A stretch of DNA of 64,000 bases from Bacteroidota bacterium (GTDB taxonomy: Bacteria; Bacteroidota; Ignavibacteria; Ignavibacteriales; Ignavibacteriaceae): NCBI GenBank assembly GCA_020161395.1, contig JAIUOE010000013.1:1-64000 (forward strand), in the 5' to 3' direction. Below the pieces are notes generated by a model. It searched no databases and was not told the origin of the DNA. It saw only the letters and a list, made by a program, of their open reading frames with translations. A program made the position numbers and the translations under genes. Below, piece by piece: positions 1 through 7,774 of the stretch; the first letter of the stretch is position 1; each line of letters begins with the position of its first letter.

Positions 1-5
1 ATTTT

Positions 6-86
6 GGGCATCCTTTTGACTGTTTGTGTTGGTTGTTTAATGATACACAAATTACTGAATTTTAGTAATATGCAGCGAGGATGCCC
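6..86. repeat. 9-bp inverted repeat at the window edge
   Basis: The arm GGGCATCCT (6-14) is matched exactly by AGGATGCCC (78-86). A smaller hairpin, TTACT...AGTAA (52-56 with 64-68), lies between them. The element is downstream of the ROK kinase gene on the minus strand and could be a long-loop terminator or the end of a structured or mobile element that continues left of the window. It contains no open frame. Confidence 0.35.
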
Positions 87-119
87 CTTATTATTTTAAA
101 TTAACTTTTTAAACATACC

Positions 120-154
120 TTCTCATAGTTCATATTTCATAGCTAATAGCTACA
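120..154. repeat. Heptamer word array abutting the ROK stop codon
   Basis: Five consecutive 7-nt units read TTCTCAT, AGTTCAT, ATTTCAT, AGCTAAT and AGCTACA on the plus strand. The array ends one base before the stop codon (155-157, read on the minus strand) of the ROK gene, so it begins right at the 3' end of that gene. The word is the same family as the array at 13532-13566. Confidence 0.7.
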
Positions 155-1129
155 TCAAACTTTAATCCCCAAAAACTCCTCTGTTAAAACAAGTCCGCCA
201 TAAATTGCTGCATCGTCACGGAGATTGGTACCAACTATGGAAACGCATTTTGCTGCATCGGCAATTGAATATTTGAAGAAGGTGTTTTGAATTTTAGGGA
301 GCATAAAGTTTTCGTTTGCCTCCATCATACCGCCACCGAGGATGATGAGTTCAAAATTCATCAGGTTGTTGATGCCTGCGAGAACTCTTCCGATGGTCTT
401 ACACGATTGATTAACGGTTTTTACAGCAAGTTTGTCGCCAGCTTCGAGAGCCTTGAAGAGAGCCTTGCTTTTAATTTCTTTGCTTTTGTCGATTCTCTCT
501 TTTAGAACGCTCTGTTTCCCTTTTTTGATTTCGGAGACTATCTGCCTTACAACAGCGGTTCTGCTTGCCAGAGCTTCGAAACAACCCACTTTCCCGCAGC
601 CGCACTTCGGACCTTGTTCGTGAACATTAATATGTCCAATTTCACCGGCAACCCATCCCGAACCCCGGTAAATTTTTCCGTCAGTGATCAGTCCGCTTCC
701 AATTCCTGTACCGATGAACACAACAAGAACATTCTTTTTACCTTTTGCAGCACCGAAGGCAAGTTCGCCCGCTGCAGCGAGGTTCACATCATTTTCGATC
801 AGGACAGGGTAGGGGAGCCGGTTGTTCAGGTGTTCTTTCACATTGTAGTTTTTCAACCCGAGATTTGGAGCCATTCCTATGATCCCGGTTTCTATGTTTA
901 CAGATCCGGGAATACCTACTGCAATGGAGGCTACCTGTTCGGGCGTGATGCCCGACTGTTGAATAACCTCATTGGTCAGATCGACAAGAGAACCTGAGAA
1001 TGACTCGTGCGAGTTGTTCTCCGGGGTCTGTTTTTTAAGGCTTGAAATTATTCCTTGGGCTGAGTTGACGACTGAGGCGAGTTTTTTGGTGCCGCCAACA
1101 TCCAGACTTACGACAAATTTCGGTTCCAC
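155..1129 (-). CDS. ROK family sugar kinase (glucokinase-like)
   Basis: This 324-residue protein has the ROK/actin-like ATPase fold. The N-terminal phosphate loop is DVGGTK (residues ~10-15) and the second phosphate motif is GTGIGSGLI (~140). EIGHIN is followed by the ROK zinc site CGCGKVGCFE (~175-184), whose cysteines and neighbouring His hold the structural zinc. ROK members are either glucose/N-acetylhexosamine kinases or NagC-like repressors. No helix-turn-helix precedes the ATPase domain, so a cytoplasmic kinase is favoured; substrate is not readable. Start is GTG with AAAGGA eight bases upstream. The gene is followed directly by a heptamer array. Confidence 0.88.
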   Translation of the reverse strand: MEPKFVVSLDVGGTKKLASVVNSAQGIISSLKKQTPENNSHESFSGSLVDLTNEVIQQSGITPEQVASIAVGIPGSVNIETGIIGMAPNLGLKNYNVKEHLNNRLPYPVLIENDVNLAAAGELAFGAAKGKKNVLVVFIGTGIGSGLITDGKIYRGSGWVAGEIGHINVHEQGPKCGCGKVGCFEALASRTAVVRQIVSEIKKGKQSVLKERIDKSKEIKSKALFKALEAGDKLAVKTVNQSCKTIGRVLAGINNLMNFELIILGGGMMEANENFMLPKIQNTFFKYSIADAAKCVSIVGTNLRDDAAIYGGLVLTEEFLGIKV

Positions 1130-1252
1130 AATGTGTCCTTTTTAATAATGGAAATGGTCTGACTTGAAAGTCATCTAATATTAGTAAGTTTCGGTCTCAT
1201 TTTACAAAATTCTGAATCTAAAAATATAAAATTAATAGAACCCGCAAAACAT

Positions 1253-2032
1253 TTGAAGCCACTAAAAAGATTTGGTCAGAATTTCCTGACAGACCCCCAC
1301 TATATAAACAAGATTGTTGACTCATTTTCCCCTCAAAAAGATGACACTATTCTTGAGATAGGTCCCGGCAAAGGAGCCATCACAGAAAAAATTCTTGCTG
1401 CAAGCGAAAATCTCCGGGTTGTCGAGATTGATACCCGTGCAATCGAACTGCTCAAAGTAAAATTTCCGTCACTTCAAATTATCGAGGGAGATTTTATGAA
1501 AGTGAATATAAGGGAAGTGGCGGGAAGCAACAAAATCCGGGTAATCGGTAACATACCTTACAACATCACCACTCCAATAATTTTCAAGTTACTCGAGGAT
1601 AGAGATGTCGTAAAAGATGTGATGCTTATGGTACAACTGGAAGTGGCAAAAAGAATAACTGCTCCACCCGGGAACAAGGAATACGGAATTTTAAGCGTAG
1701 TTCTTGGGGTCTATGCAACTCTGGAGTATCATTTTAAGGTACCTTCAACTGTATTTTTCCCCAAACCAAAAGTGGATTCGGCTATCATTTCACTTCATTT
1801 CAACAAAGATGAATCCCTGATAAAGGATCACAAACTTTTCAGAAGGGTAGTCAGAACCGCTTTTAACCAAAGGAGAAAGACTCTTCGCAATGCTCTTTCT
1901 CCGGTCCTGTCGGAAATGAATGTTGATTATATACCCCCCGTTGACCTCGGTTTGAGAGCCGAACAGCTTACTCTCGCAGATTTTATCGAACTTTCCAACT
2001 CTTTATCAGGGAATTTTGAAACAGATTCGTGA
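1253..2032 (+). CDS. rsmA: 16S rRNA dimethyladenosine transferase (RsmA/KsgA)
   Basis: This 259-residue protein dimethylates two adjacent adenosines in the 3'-terminal hairpin of 16S rRNA late in small-subunit assembly. It opens with RFGQNFLTDP, followed by the SAM-binding motif LEIGPGKGAIT (~residues 35-45) and the catalytic NIPYNITTP motif (~100-108) typical of N6-adenine methyltransferases. Length is normal for the family. The only suitable start in frame is TTG at 1253, with no clear Shine-Dalgarno, common in this phylum. It is followed 40 nt later by ubiE on the same strand, probably one transcript. Confidence 0.95.
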   Translation: MKPLKRFGQNFLTDPHYINKIVDSFSPQKDDTILEIGPGKGAITEKILAASENLRVVEIDTRAIELLKVKFPSLQIIEGDFMKVNIREVAGSNKIRVIGNIPYNITTPIIFKLLEDRDVVKDVMLMVQLEVAKRITAPPGNKEYGILSVVLGVYATLEYHFKVPSTVFFPKPKVDSAIISLHFNKDESLIKDHKLFRRVVRTAFNQRRKTLRNALSPVLSEMNVDYIPPVDLGLRAEQLTLADFIELSNSLSGNFETDS

Positions 2033-2072
2033 TTTTGATTGTTACTATTTTATAATTATTAATTGAGCAAGA

Positions 2073-2777
2073 ATGTCAACCTCCTTATTCGCAAAAGAAG
2101 AAAAGAAAATTGAAGTAAAAAAAATGTTTGACTCGATAGCCTCGCGCTACGACCTGCTGAACAGGGTTTTAAGCGCCGGTGTCGATAAATATTGGAGGAA
2201 AAAGGCTCTGAAACTTAGCAGGCTCGACGGAAATTCGATTCTGCTCGACATGGCGTGTGGAACCGGTGATGTGGCTATTCAGGCAAGAAAATATGGCGTA
2301 ACACAGATTTACGGTGCGGATTTCTCCTACAATATGCTTACACTATTCAATAAAAAAGTTGACTGGATAAATAAAAAGAACTTTCAGACTGCTGCCGAGT
2401 TTATTCCTCTTAAGGCAGATTCAGTAACAAATGTAACAGTCGCATTTGGCGTAAGAAACTTCTATGATATCCCGCTGGCATTCAAAGAATTCAACAGAAT
2501 AATAAAAAAAGGCGGACGGGCTACAGTTTTGGAGTTCGCAATGCCAAAAAACAGATTTTTCAAAGCAATCTACAAATTCTACTTTAAAAATGTACTTCCG
2601 ATGGTAGGTAAAATGGTTTCGGGACATCCTATGGCTTACGACTATCTGCCCGACTCCGTGGAAGACTTCGACAAAAATGTTGATCTCGTCAAACTCTTCA
2701 AAGAAGCCGGTTTCTCCAAAGTTGACCGTCACCTCTTCACCTTCGGCATCGTTCAGGTTGTGATAGCAACAAATTAG
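2073..2777 (+). CDS. ubiE: Demethylmenaquinone methyltransferase (UbiE/MenG)
   Basis: A 234-residue class I SAM methyltransferase that performs the last step of menaquinone synthesis; family members also act on ubiquinone precursors. The N-terminal family signature MFDSIASRYDLLNRVLS (from residue ~18) precedes SAM motif I LLDMACGTGD (~61) and the motif VAFGVRN (~121). A menaquinone role is inferred from the lineage and from the succinate dehydrogenase in this window. The stop codon TAG (2775-2777) is the first three bases of a TAGGTAT heptamer array, an unusual gene end. Confidence 0.93.
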   Translation: MSTSLFAKEEKKIEVKKMFDSIASRYDLLNRVLSAGVDKYWRKKALKLSRLDGNSILLDMACGTGDVAIQARKYGVTQIYGADFSYNMLTLFNKKVDWINKKNFQTAAEFIPLKADSVTNVTVAFGVRNFYDIPLAFKEFNRIIKKGGRATVLEFAMPKNRFFKAIYKFYFKNVLPMVGKMVSGHPMAYDYLPDSVEDFDKNVDLVKLFKEAGFSKVDRHLFTFGIVQVVIATN

Positions 2778-2942
2778 GTATTAATTATTAGGTATTAGGT
2801 ATTAATTCGATATACAGACTTTGTACCGAGGACAAAAAATTCTACCCAAATCTCGTCGCTTCAAAAAAAAATGAATTTGGAATAGACAGTAAATTTCTGT
2901 AAATTCTATACCTAATACCTAATACCTAATACCTAATACCTG
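2775..2942. repeat. Inverted heptamer arrays between convergent ubiE and recJ
   Basis: The left array has five 7-nt units (2775-2809; TAGGTAT, TAATTAT, TAGGTAT, TAGGTAT, TAATTCG). The right array has five inverted units (2908-2942; ATACCTA four times, then ATACCTG). They flank 98 nt of AT-rich DNA. The TAG of the first left unit is the ubiE stop, and the TAG of the fourth right unit (2933-2935, minus strand) is the recJ stop. Paired, the arrays would form a long imperfect stem and could act as a two-way terminator. Confidence 0.85.
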
Positions 2943-4645
2943 ACTCTAAGGTCTTTTATCCTCAGTTGTGGATGCGGTTTACATTCGCGACCGGTATTGT
3001 CAATGGTGTAGACGATATCGAGTCGGGTAGATTTCTCTTTTACCTGTTCTTCGAAGTGACCCAGATCGAAACCGATTGCATCGAAAATTTTGTCGTTGCC
3101 GTTCTGCCGAAGCTGGAGGAGCAAGTGGTTGTGTCCCACTTTTCTGACAAATCCTGTGTGCGAAACATCTTCGGACAAAAAGACGGGTCGCGGGTTATCA
3201 GGTCCGAATGGAGCAAACTGGTGGAGTATTCTTAAAAATTTTGGTGTGATTTCAGAAAGTTTGATTTTGGTGTCAATTTCAATTTGAGGGATGAGGTCGT
3301 CATTTTTTATCTGTTCCTTTGCCAGAATATTGAATCTCCTCCTGAACTCCGGAATATTATCAATGTTAATCGAAAGTCCGGCGGCAGCCTGATGTCCTCC
3401 ATAATGATTTAACAGGTCACTACAGTGTTTAAGTGCTTCGTAAATATTGAAGTTGGGAATACTTCTTGCGGAACCTTTCGCCACACCGTCAATGGTCGTA
3501 AGCATTACAGTTGGTCTGTAATAAAGTTCGACCAGTCTGGAAGCAACAATGCCAATCACACCCGGATGCCATTCTTCTTCGTGAAGCACCAGTGCCATGT
3601 CTTCTTCGAGATCGTGGATTCTTAACACCTTCTCGAGAGCGGAATTCAGAGTCTCCTCGTCAAGCTTTCTTCTTTCCCAGTTTTCAGTTTCGAGGAGACG
3701 GGAGAGTTCTTCAGCGCGCGAATAATCATCAGTCATCAAGAGTTCGACGGCAATTTTTGCATCGCTTAATCTGCCGGCAGCATTAATTCGCGGCGCGATG
3801 GAAAATACGATTTGTCCCGCATTCAACTGTCCGGGCTCTATTCTTGTCGCCTTCATGAGCGCCAAAACCCCCGGTCTGGGTGACTTGTTGATCAAATCAA
3901 GGCCATACATTACAAGAATTCTGTTCTCATCAGAAAGTGGAACAATATCTGCTGCACCTGCCATTGCTACAAGATCAAGATATTTCATCGGGAGTGACTG
4001 CTTGCCGAGAAGTGCTGCTACAGCCTGTGCAAGTTTGAATGCTACACCTGCTCCGGAAAGATATTTGAAAGGATAGTTGCAACCCGGTTTCAAAGGGTCG
4101 AGAACTGCAAAGGCAGCGGGTAAAACCTCTCTGGGCTGATGATGATCACAAATAATCATGTCGATGCCGAGGGATTTTGCATAAGCAGCCTCTTCCACCG
4201 CGGTAATTCCGCAATCCACAGAGATAAGGAGGGAGGAGCCTGTAGACTTTACATGGTCGATACCGTGACTGGTAATTCCGTATCCATCACGAAGTCGATT
4301 GGGGATAAAAAACTCAACATTGGCACCCAGTTCCTTCAGAAACATATACATTAGTGCAGTTGAGCATGTGCCATCAACATCATAATCGCCGTAGACGAGT
4401 ATTTTTTCATTTGATGTAATGGCTTGAATTACACGCCGTGCAGCAATCTGCATGCCATGCATCAGGAATGGATTGTGAAGACCTTCGAGGTCAGGCTTAA
4501 AGAAATATCTCGCTGCCGGGAAACTTTTTATGTTCCTGTGAATCAGCAGTTTAGCGAGTACTTCGGAGATGTTCAGAGAGTCTGCGAGAGATTTAATCTC
4601 GAGATCGTCACGAACAGATCTGATCTTCCACCGTTTAGTTGGCAT
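2933..4645 (-). CDS. recJ: Single-stranded-DNA 5'-3' exonuclease RecJ
   Basis: A 570-residue DHH/DHHA1 phosphoesterase that degrades ssDNA in recombination and mismatch repair. Metal-binding motifs are visible in order: YGDYDVDGTCS (~residue 81), SVDCGIT (~142), CDHHQP (~165) and RINAAGRLSDA (~287). The DHHA1 substrate-binding motif GGHQAAAGLS follows at ~415, then an OB-fold C-terminus. Length matches the family. The last two codons and stop (AGG TAT TAG) lie inside the right heptamer array, so the repeat intrudes into coding sequence. Confidence 0.95.
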   Translation of the reverse strand: MPTKRWKIRSVRDDLEIKSLADSLNISEVLAKLLIHRNIKSFPAARYFFKPDLEGLHNPFLMHGMQIAARRVIQAITSNEKILVYGDYDVDGTCSTALMYMFLKELGANVEFFIPNRLRDGYGITSHGIDHVKSTGSSLLISVDCGITAVEEAAYAKSLGIDMIICDHHQPREVLPAAFAVLDPLKPGCNYPFKYLSGAGVAFKLAQAVAALLGKQSLPMKYLDLVAMAGAADIVPLSDENRILVMYGLDLINKSPRPGVLALMKATRIEPGQLNAGQIVFSIAPRINAAGRLSDAKIAVELLMTDDYSRAEELSRLLETENWERRKLDEETLNSALEKVLRIHDLEEDMALVLHEEEWHPGVIGIVASRLVELYYRPTVMLTTIDGVAKGSARSIPNFNIYEALKHCSDLLNHYGGHQAAAGLSINIDNIPEFRRRFNILAKEQIKNDDLIPQIEIDTKIKLSEITPKFLRILHQFAPFGPDNPRPVFLSEDVSHTGFVRKVGHNHLLLQLRQNGNDKIFDAIGFDLGHFEEQVKEKSTRLDIVYTIDNTGRECKPHPQLRIKDLRVRY

Positions 4646-4674
4646 AGTGAACTTACCGTGGAAATATAAGATAT

Positions 4675-5184
4675 AGACCTGACTTGTAAGCCGGATTCTG
4701 TTCCGGTTAAAAGAAATTTCTACAAATGACTACACTTAATGGCGAGTGAGCCGAACGGAATTATCTTCCGGGTGGATACTTAAATCTTTGCACAGACAAT
4801 GTCATCAGGTGTAAACTCATATTGTAAAAATTAAATAAACCGAAGGCAATCATTTATCTGGGATGAAAATTACTTTTCACCTCGAGCAGCCTACCCGAAG
4901 ACATTGGACGGACAGCCCTTCATCCCGCAGAACGGGAATCGTCTTCTGCTTGGCTTTGCTCCGGACGGGGTTTACCTTGCCGAGGATGTTACCATCCACG
5001 CGGTAGGCTCTTACCCTGCCATTTCACCCTTACCCCGATCACTCGGGGCGGTATCTTTTCTGCGGCACTTTCCGTAAATTATCCATTACAGATAACCTCC
5101 CGGGCGTTACCCGGCGTCCTGTCCTGAGGAGTCCGGACTTTCCTCTGCCGTTATAATCGCGACAGCGATTGCCAAGTCAAGTCT
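4675..5184 (-). ncRNA. rnpB: RNase P RNA, type A, with enlarged P19 region
   Basis: On the minus strand the 5' half contains the conserved GAGGAAAGTCCGGACTCC and AGGACAGGACGCC. The middle has AAGGGTGAAA and GGTAAACCCCGTCCGGAGCA, and the 3' half has GGTAGGCTGCTCGAGG, AGATAAATGATTG and ACAGAATCCGGCTTAC. Helix P1 pairs 5175-5184 with 4675-4684 over ten positions (one G-U pair), which sets both ends. At about 510 nt it is longer than the usual ~380-400. The excess is ~144 nt inserted between AAATGATTGCC and ACAGAATCC (4701-4844), closed by a CGGTT/AACCG stem where helix P19 occurs. Confidence 0.95.
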
Positions 5185-5264
5185 ATAAAAATATTCCGTG
5201 ATTTAAAAATTTATGAAAATTATTTACAATGAGCAAATATACAAAAAGGGAAGGAGAAAAACAG

Positions 5265-5290
5265 TTTTTAGTTATGAGTTATTATTTATT
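5265..5290. repeat. Heptamer array, 3' side of the four-helix-bundle gene
   Basis: Units TTTTTAG, TTATGAG, TTATTAT and a partial TTATTT run in 7-nt register. The stop codon of the four-helix-bundle gene (5282-5284, minus strand) falls inside the TTATTAT unit. It is the inverted partner of the array at 5667-5694. Confidence 0.65.
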
Positions 5291-5647
5291 TTTTGGTTGG
5301 GAGTTCTTTTGTTTGAGAGTTTTTATTGATGAGGTCAGCAACCTGAGCAGTTCTTCACATTCTGCATGTATGCTTTCAAATTCGATTTGTGTAAGAATTT
5401 CAGATTTAAATAATAATTTTAGCCAAAATGAGGTCTCTGAACACTCTTTTTGAGCTATGGAGAGTTTGTGTATAAAATCTGTTGTAGATTCTGCATATTT
5501 TGCCTCACTTATGTTTGCTCCGATGCTTGTACCGGATTTCAGGATTTGTGTTGCGAGCACAAATTCTTTCTTCTCTGAAAGATATCTGGAAAGTTTTACA
5601 ATCCTGACAGCAAACTCCATGCTTCTATCCTCGTGCAGAGTCATCAA
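5282..5647 (-). CDS. Four-helix-bundle protein (S23 / 23S rRNA intervening-sequence family)
   Basis: A 121-residue, highly helical protein matching the four-helix-bundle family (PF05635) first found as ORFs inside 23S rRNA intervening sequences. Family-like stretches are AVRIVKLSRYL near the N-terminus, LKSGTSIGANISEA (~residues 46-59) and LSIAQKECSETSFWL (~76-90). Molecular function is unknown; relatives form pentamers and one clade is the accessory protein of diversity-generating retroelements. No rRNA or reverse transcriptase is nearby. The gene sits between inverted ATGAGT-type heptamer arrays, so it looks like an inserted cassette. Start is ATG; the preceding codon order allows either of two adjacent Met. 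Confidence 0.85.
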   Translation of the reverse strand: MMTLHEDRSMEFAVRIVKLSRYLSEKKEFVLATQILKSGTSIGANISEAKYAESTTDFIHKLSIAQKECSETSFWLKLLFKSEILTQIEFESIHAECEELLRLLTSSIKTLKQKNSQPKNK

Positions 5648-5666
5648 TCAGCCTCTAATACACAAA

Positions 5667-5694
5667 CTCATAACTCAAAACTCATAACTAATAA
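5667..5694. repeat. Heptamer array, 5' side of the four-helix-bundle gene
   Basis: Four units in 7-nt register: ACTCATA, ACTCAAA, ACTCATA, ACTAATA. The reverse complement (TATGAGT) matches the array at 5265-5290, giving an inverted pair around the gene. It ends five bases from the stop codon of the zinc-ribbon gene (5699-5701). Confidence 0.7.
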
Positions 5695-5698
5695 ATAG

Positions 5699-6433
5699 CT
5701 ATTCGTCCATTTCTCCGGCTTCATTGGCGATTTCGGCAGACACGATGATTCTTCCGCAGTATTCGCAAGTGAACATACGGGCATTGCGTCTGATTTCAAG
5801 TTGTCTTTGGGCAGGTATGATGGTCTGGCATCCGGAGCAGGCGTTTCTTCTGATTCTTGCTACGGCGAGTCCTTTTTTAGCAGAGCGAACACGGGTGTAG
5901 AGTGAATAGTCGCTCTTTTTCATCTGGGCAACGAGGGATTCTCTCTGTTTAAGGAGTTTTTGCTCTTCCATTGCGTTGTTTTCTTTGATGAGAGCCAGTT
6001 CATTCCGTTTGTGTTCAAGGTCTTCTTCAAGTTCAGCAACTTTTGGGTTGAGGGCTGCAATCTCTTCATCAACTTTTTCCATGGTCGAAACAAGGAAATC
6101 GCTCTCTTTTTCGAGTCTTGTACATTCAGCATCCGCAGCGTCGATCGACTTTGTGATGGTATCGTACTCTTTGTTGTTTCTTACTTTGTAGAGTTGTGCT
6201 TTGGCTCTCTTTTGATTGTCGAGAAGCTCTTTGATCTTTTCATTGTTAGCTTCTCTTCTTTCGACCGCGTCAACTCTCTGAGCTACCATTTCTTCAATGG
6301 TTTGTTTGAGGGTTTCCAATCTTGATTCGAGAGCTTCAACTGTCAGAGGAAGATCGCCTCTTTGCTCTTCGAGTTTGTCTATACTTCTGTCTATCATCTG
6401 AACCTGATAGAAAAGCACCAAGTTATTTTTCAA
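5699..6433 (-). CDS. Coiled-coil protein with C-terminal C4 zinc ribbon (zf-RING_7)
   Basis: A 244-residue protein with a long heptad-rich coiled coil (about residues 10-180) and a C-terminal zinc ribbon with CSGC (~200) and CEYC (~224). This is the architecture of PF02591 proteins such as HP0958 and CT398, which bind nucleic acid or chaperone export and sigma-factor partners. In Bacteroidota it often neighbours the NIF3 gene, as here (15 nt downstream of it), so the two are probably co-transcribed. Exact role in this organism is unknown. Confidence 0.85.
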   Translation of the reverse strand: MKNNLVLFYQVQMIDRSIDKLEEQRGDLPLTVEALESRLETLKQTIEEMVAQRVDAVERREANNEKIKELLDNQKRAKAQLYKVRNNKEYDTITKSIDAADAECTRLEKESDFLVSTMEKVDEEIAALNPKVAELEEDLEHKRNELALIKENNAMEEQKLLKQRESLVAQMKKSDYSLYTRVRSAKKGLAVARIRRNACSGCQTIIPAQRQLEIRRNARMFTCEYCGRIIVSAEIANEAGEMDE

Positions 6434-6448
6434 TGTATATTCTCCTAT

Positions 6449-7564
6449 TTAAAAATTGAAGTAGTGGACAGGATTCGCATCACCGTCGTAAATAAAAACT
6501 TTTGTGTCCTCGTTTTCTTTTGCAAGAAAATCATCGAGTTTTTTCTTCATTTCCTGAAGTACCGGGACCTCAGTTTCAAAATGTCCTGCGTCCACAATCA
6601 GAATGTCGTCTTCTGCATCCTGAAATGTATGGTATTTTATATCCGCTGTCACGAAGGCATCGCAACCGGCGGCAGTGGCATCCTCCCAGTATTCTGAGGC
6701 AGAACCTCCAAATACAGCCACTTTTTTAATCTTTTTATCTGTTACTTTTGAATGTCTTAAAGCCTTGCAACCGAGAGCTGTAGCCACATGCTCCAAAAAG
6801 GTTGTTCCATTCATCTCTTCGGGCAAAGTTCCGGTAACACCCATACCGTAACGGGTTTCATCATTTTTTAAAGGGTAGATATCGTAAGCGGGTTCTTCAT
6901 AAGAATGAACACTCTTCATGGCATGCACAACTTTTTTTACATTTCCTTCGTCGACCAGAACTTCGAGACGGATTTCGTTCACCTTTTCAAAAGATGATTT
7001 CTTGCCGATTGAAGGATTGCTGTTTTCGCTGCCAAGGAAACTCCCTGTACCGGTTGAGGTGAAACTGCAGTTTTTGTACTCACCAATTACTCCACCTCCC
7101 GCAGAAAAAATTGCAGCAGAAACGGCATCCAGATCATTTTCAGGCACAAATACCACCAATTTCATCGACTTGCCTGATACAGGTTTCAAGTATGATAAAT
7201 TTGAAAGGTTTAATTTTTTTGCCAACTGGTGGTTGACGCCGTCATGGGTGAAATCGAGGTTTGTATGGTAAGAAAGGAGGGTGAGATTGTTTTGGATAAG
7301 TTTGTAAATCAATTTTGAAGTTCTGCCTGAGTCCGGGGTTATCTTTTTAAGAGGAAAAAAGATCAGCGGGTGGTGGCTGATTATCAGGTTGCACTTTAAT
7401 TTCTGTGCTCGCTCGAGGGCATCTTCAGTAACATCGAAACAAAGCAAGACTCCGGTTACCTCCTGTCTGCCTGAGCCGACCAGTAATCCGGTGTTATCCC
7501 GCTCCCATTGGATGAACTTTGGTGCCCAACTTTCAAAAAAAATTGATATTTGTTGTACTGTCAT
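6449..7564 (-). CDS. NIF3-like dinuclear metal centre protein (YqfO type)
   Basis: A 371-residue NIF3/DUF34 family protein. Metal-ligand motifs are ISHHPLIFFP (~residue 64), SYHTNLD (~98) and the C-terminal DAGHFETE (~330), which build the two-metal site of the hexameric toroid. An insert of ~100 residues in the middle (about 130-230) is the CutA1-like domain of the long YqfO form (YbgI-type proteins are ~250). Suggested roles include GTP cyclohydrolase-like hydrolysis and metal handling; none is proven. It lies upstream of the zinc-ribbon gene in one operon. Confidence 0.92.
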   Translation of the reverse strand: MTVQQISIFFESWAPKFIQWERDNTGLLVGSGRQEVTGVLLCFDVTEDALERAQKLKCNLIISHHPLIFFPLKKITPDSGRTSKLIYKLIQNNLTLLSYHTNLDFTHDGVNHQLAKKLNLSNLSYLKPVSGKSMKLVVFVPENDLDAVSAAIFSAGGGVIGEYKNCSFTSTGTGSFLGSENSNPSIGKKSSFEKVNEIRLEVLVDEGNVKKVVHAMKSVHSYEEPAYDIYPLKNDETRYGMGVTGTLPEEMNGTTFLEHVATALGCKALRHSKVTDKKIKKVAVFGGSASEYWEDATAAGCDAFVTADIKYHTFQDAEDDILIVDAGHFETEVPVLQEMKKKLDDFLAKENEDTKVFIYDGDANPVHYFNF

Positions 7565-7774
7565 AAGAAAAAAAAAGCACTTCGTAAACGTGAAGTGCGG
7601 TAAATAAAACGGTAACTAAAAAGCGTTGCTGTTGTTAGGTATAAATTGTCTAATTGGTTTTTTCGTCATTTTGCAAAGTGTAAACATAAACTTTACAAAA
7701 ATATAAATTTTTCGTTACGTGGCAAAATATACCTGAAAGTTTATAATGAAATTGCAATACATTAAGGCAAACAA

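Noticed and set aside
4960-4975. Copy of the transposase-module hairpin (CCGGACGGGGT) inside the RNase P RNA
   Set aside because: This stretch is the conserved RNase P core (AAACCCCGTCCGGAG on the minus strand); the resemblance is chance.
5282-5647. Four-helix-bundle gene as an rRNA intervening sequence
   Set aside because: No 23S rRNA flanks it; neighbours are RNase P RNA and a protein gene.
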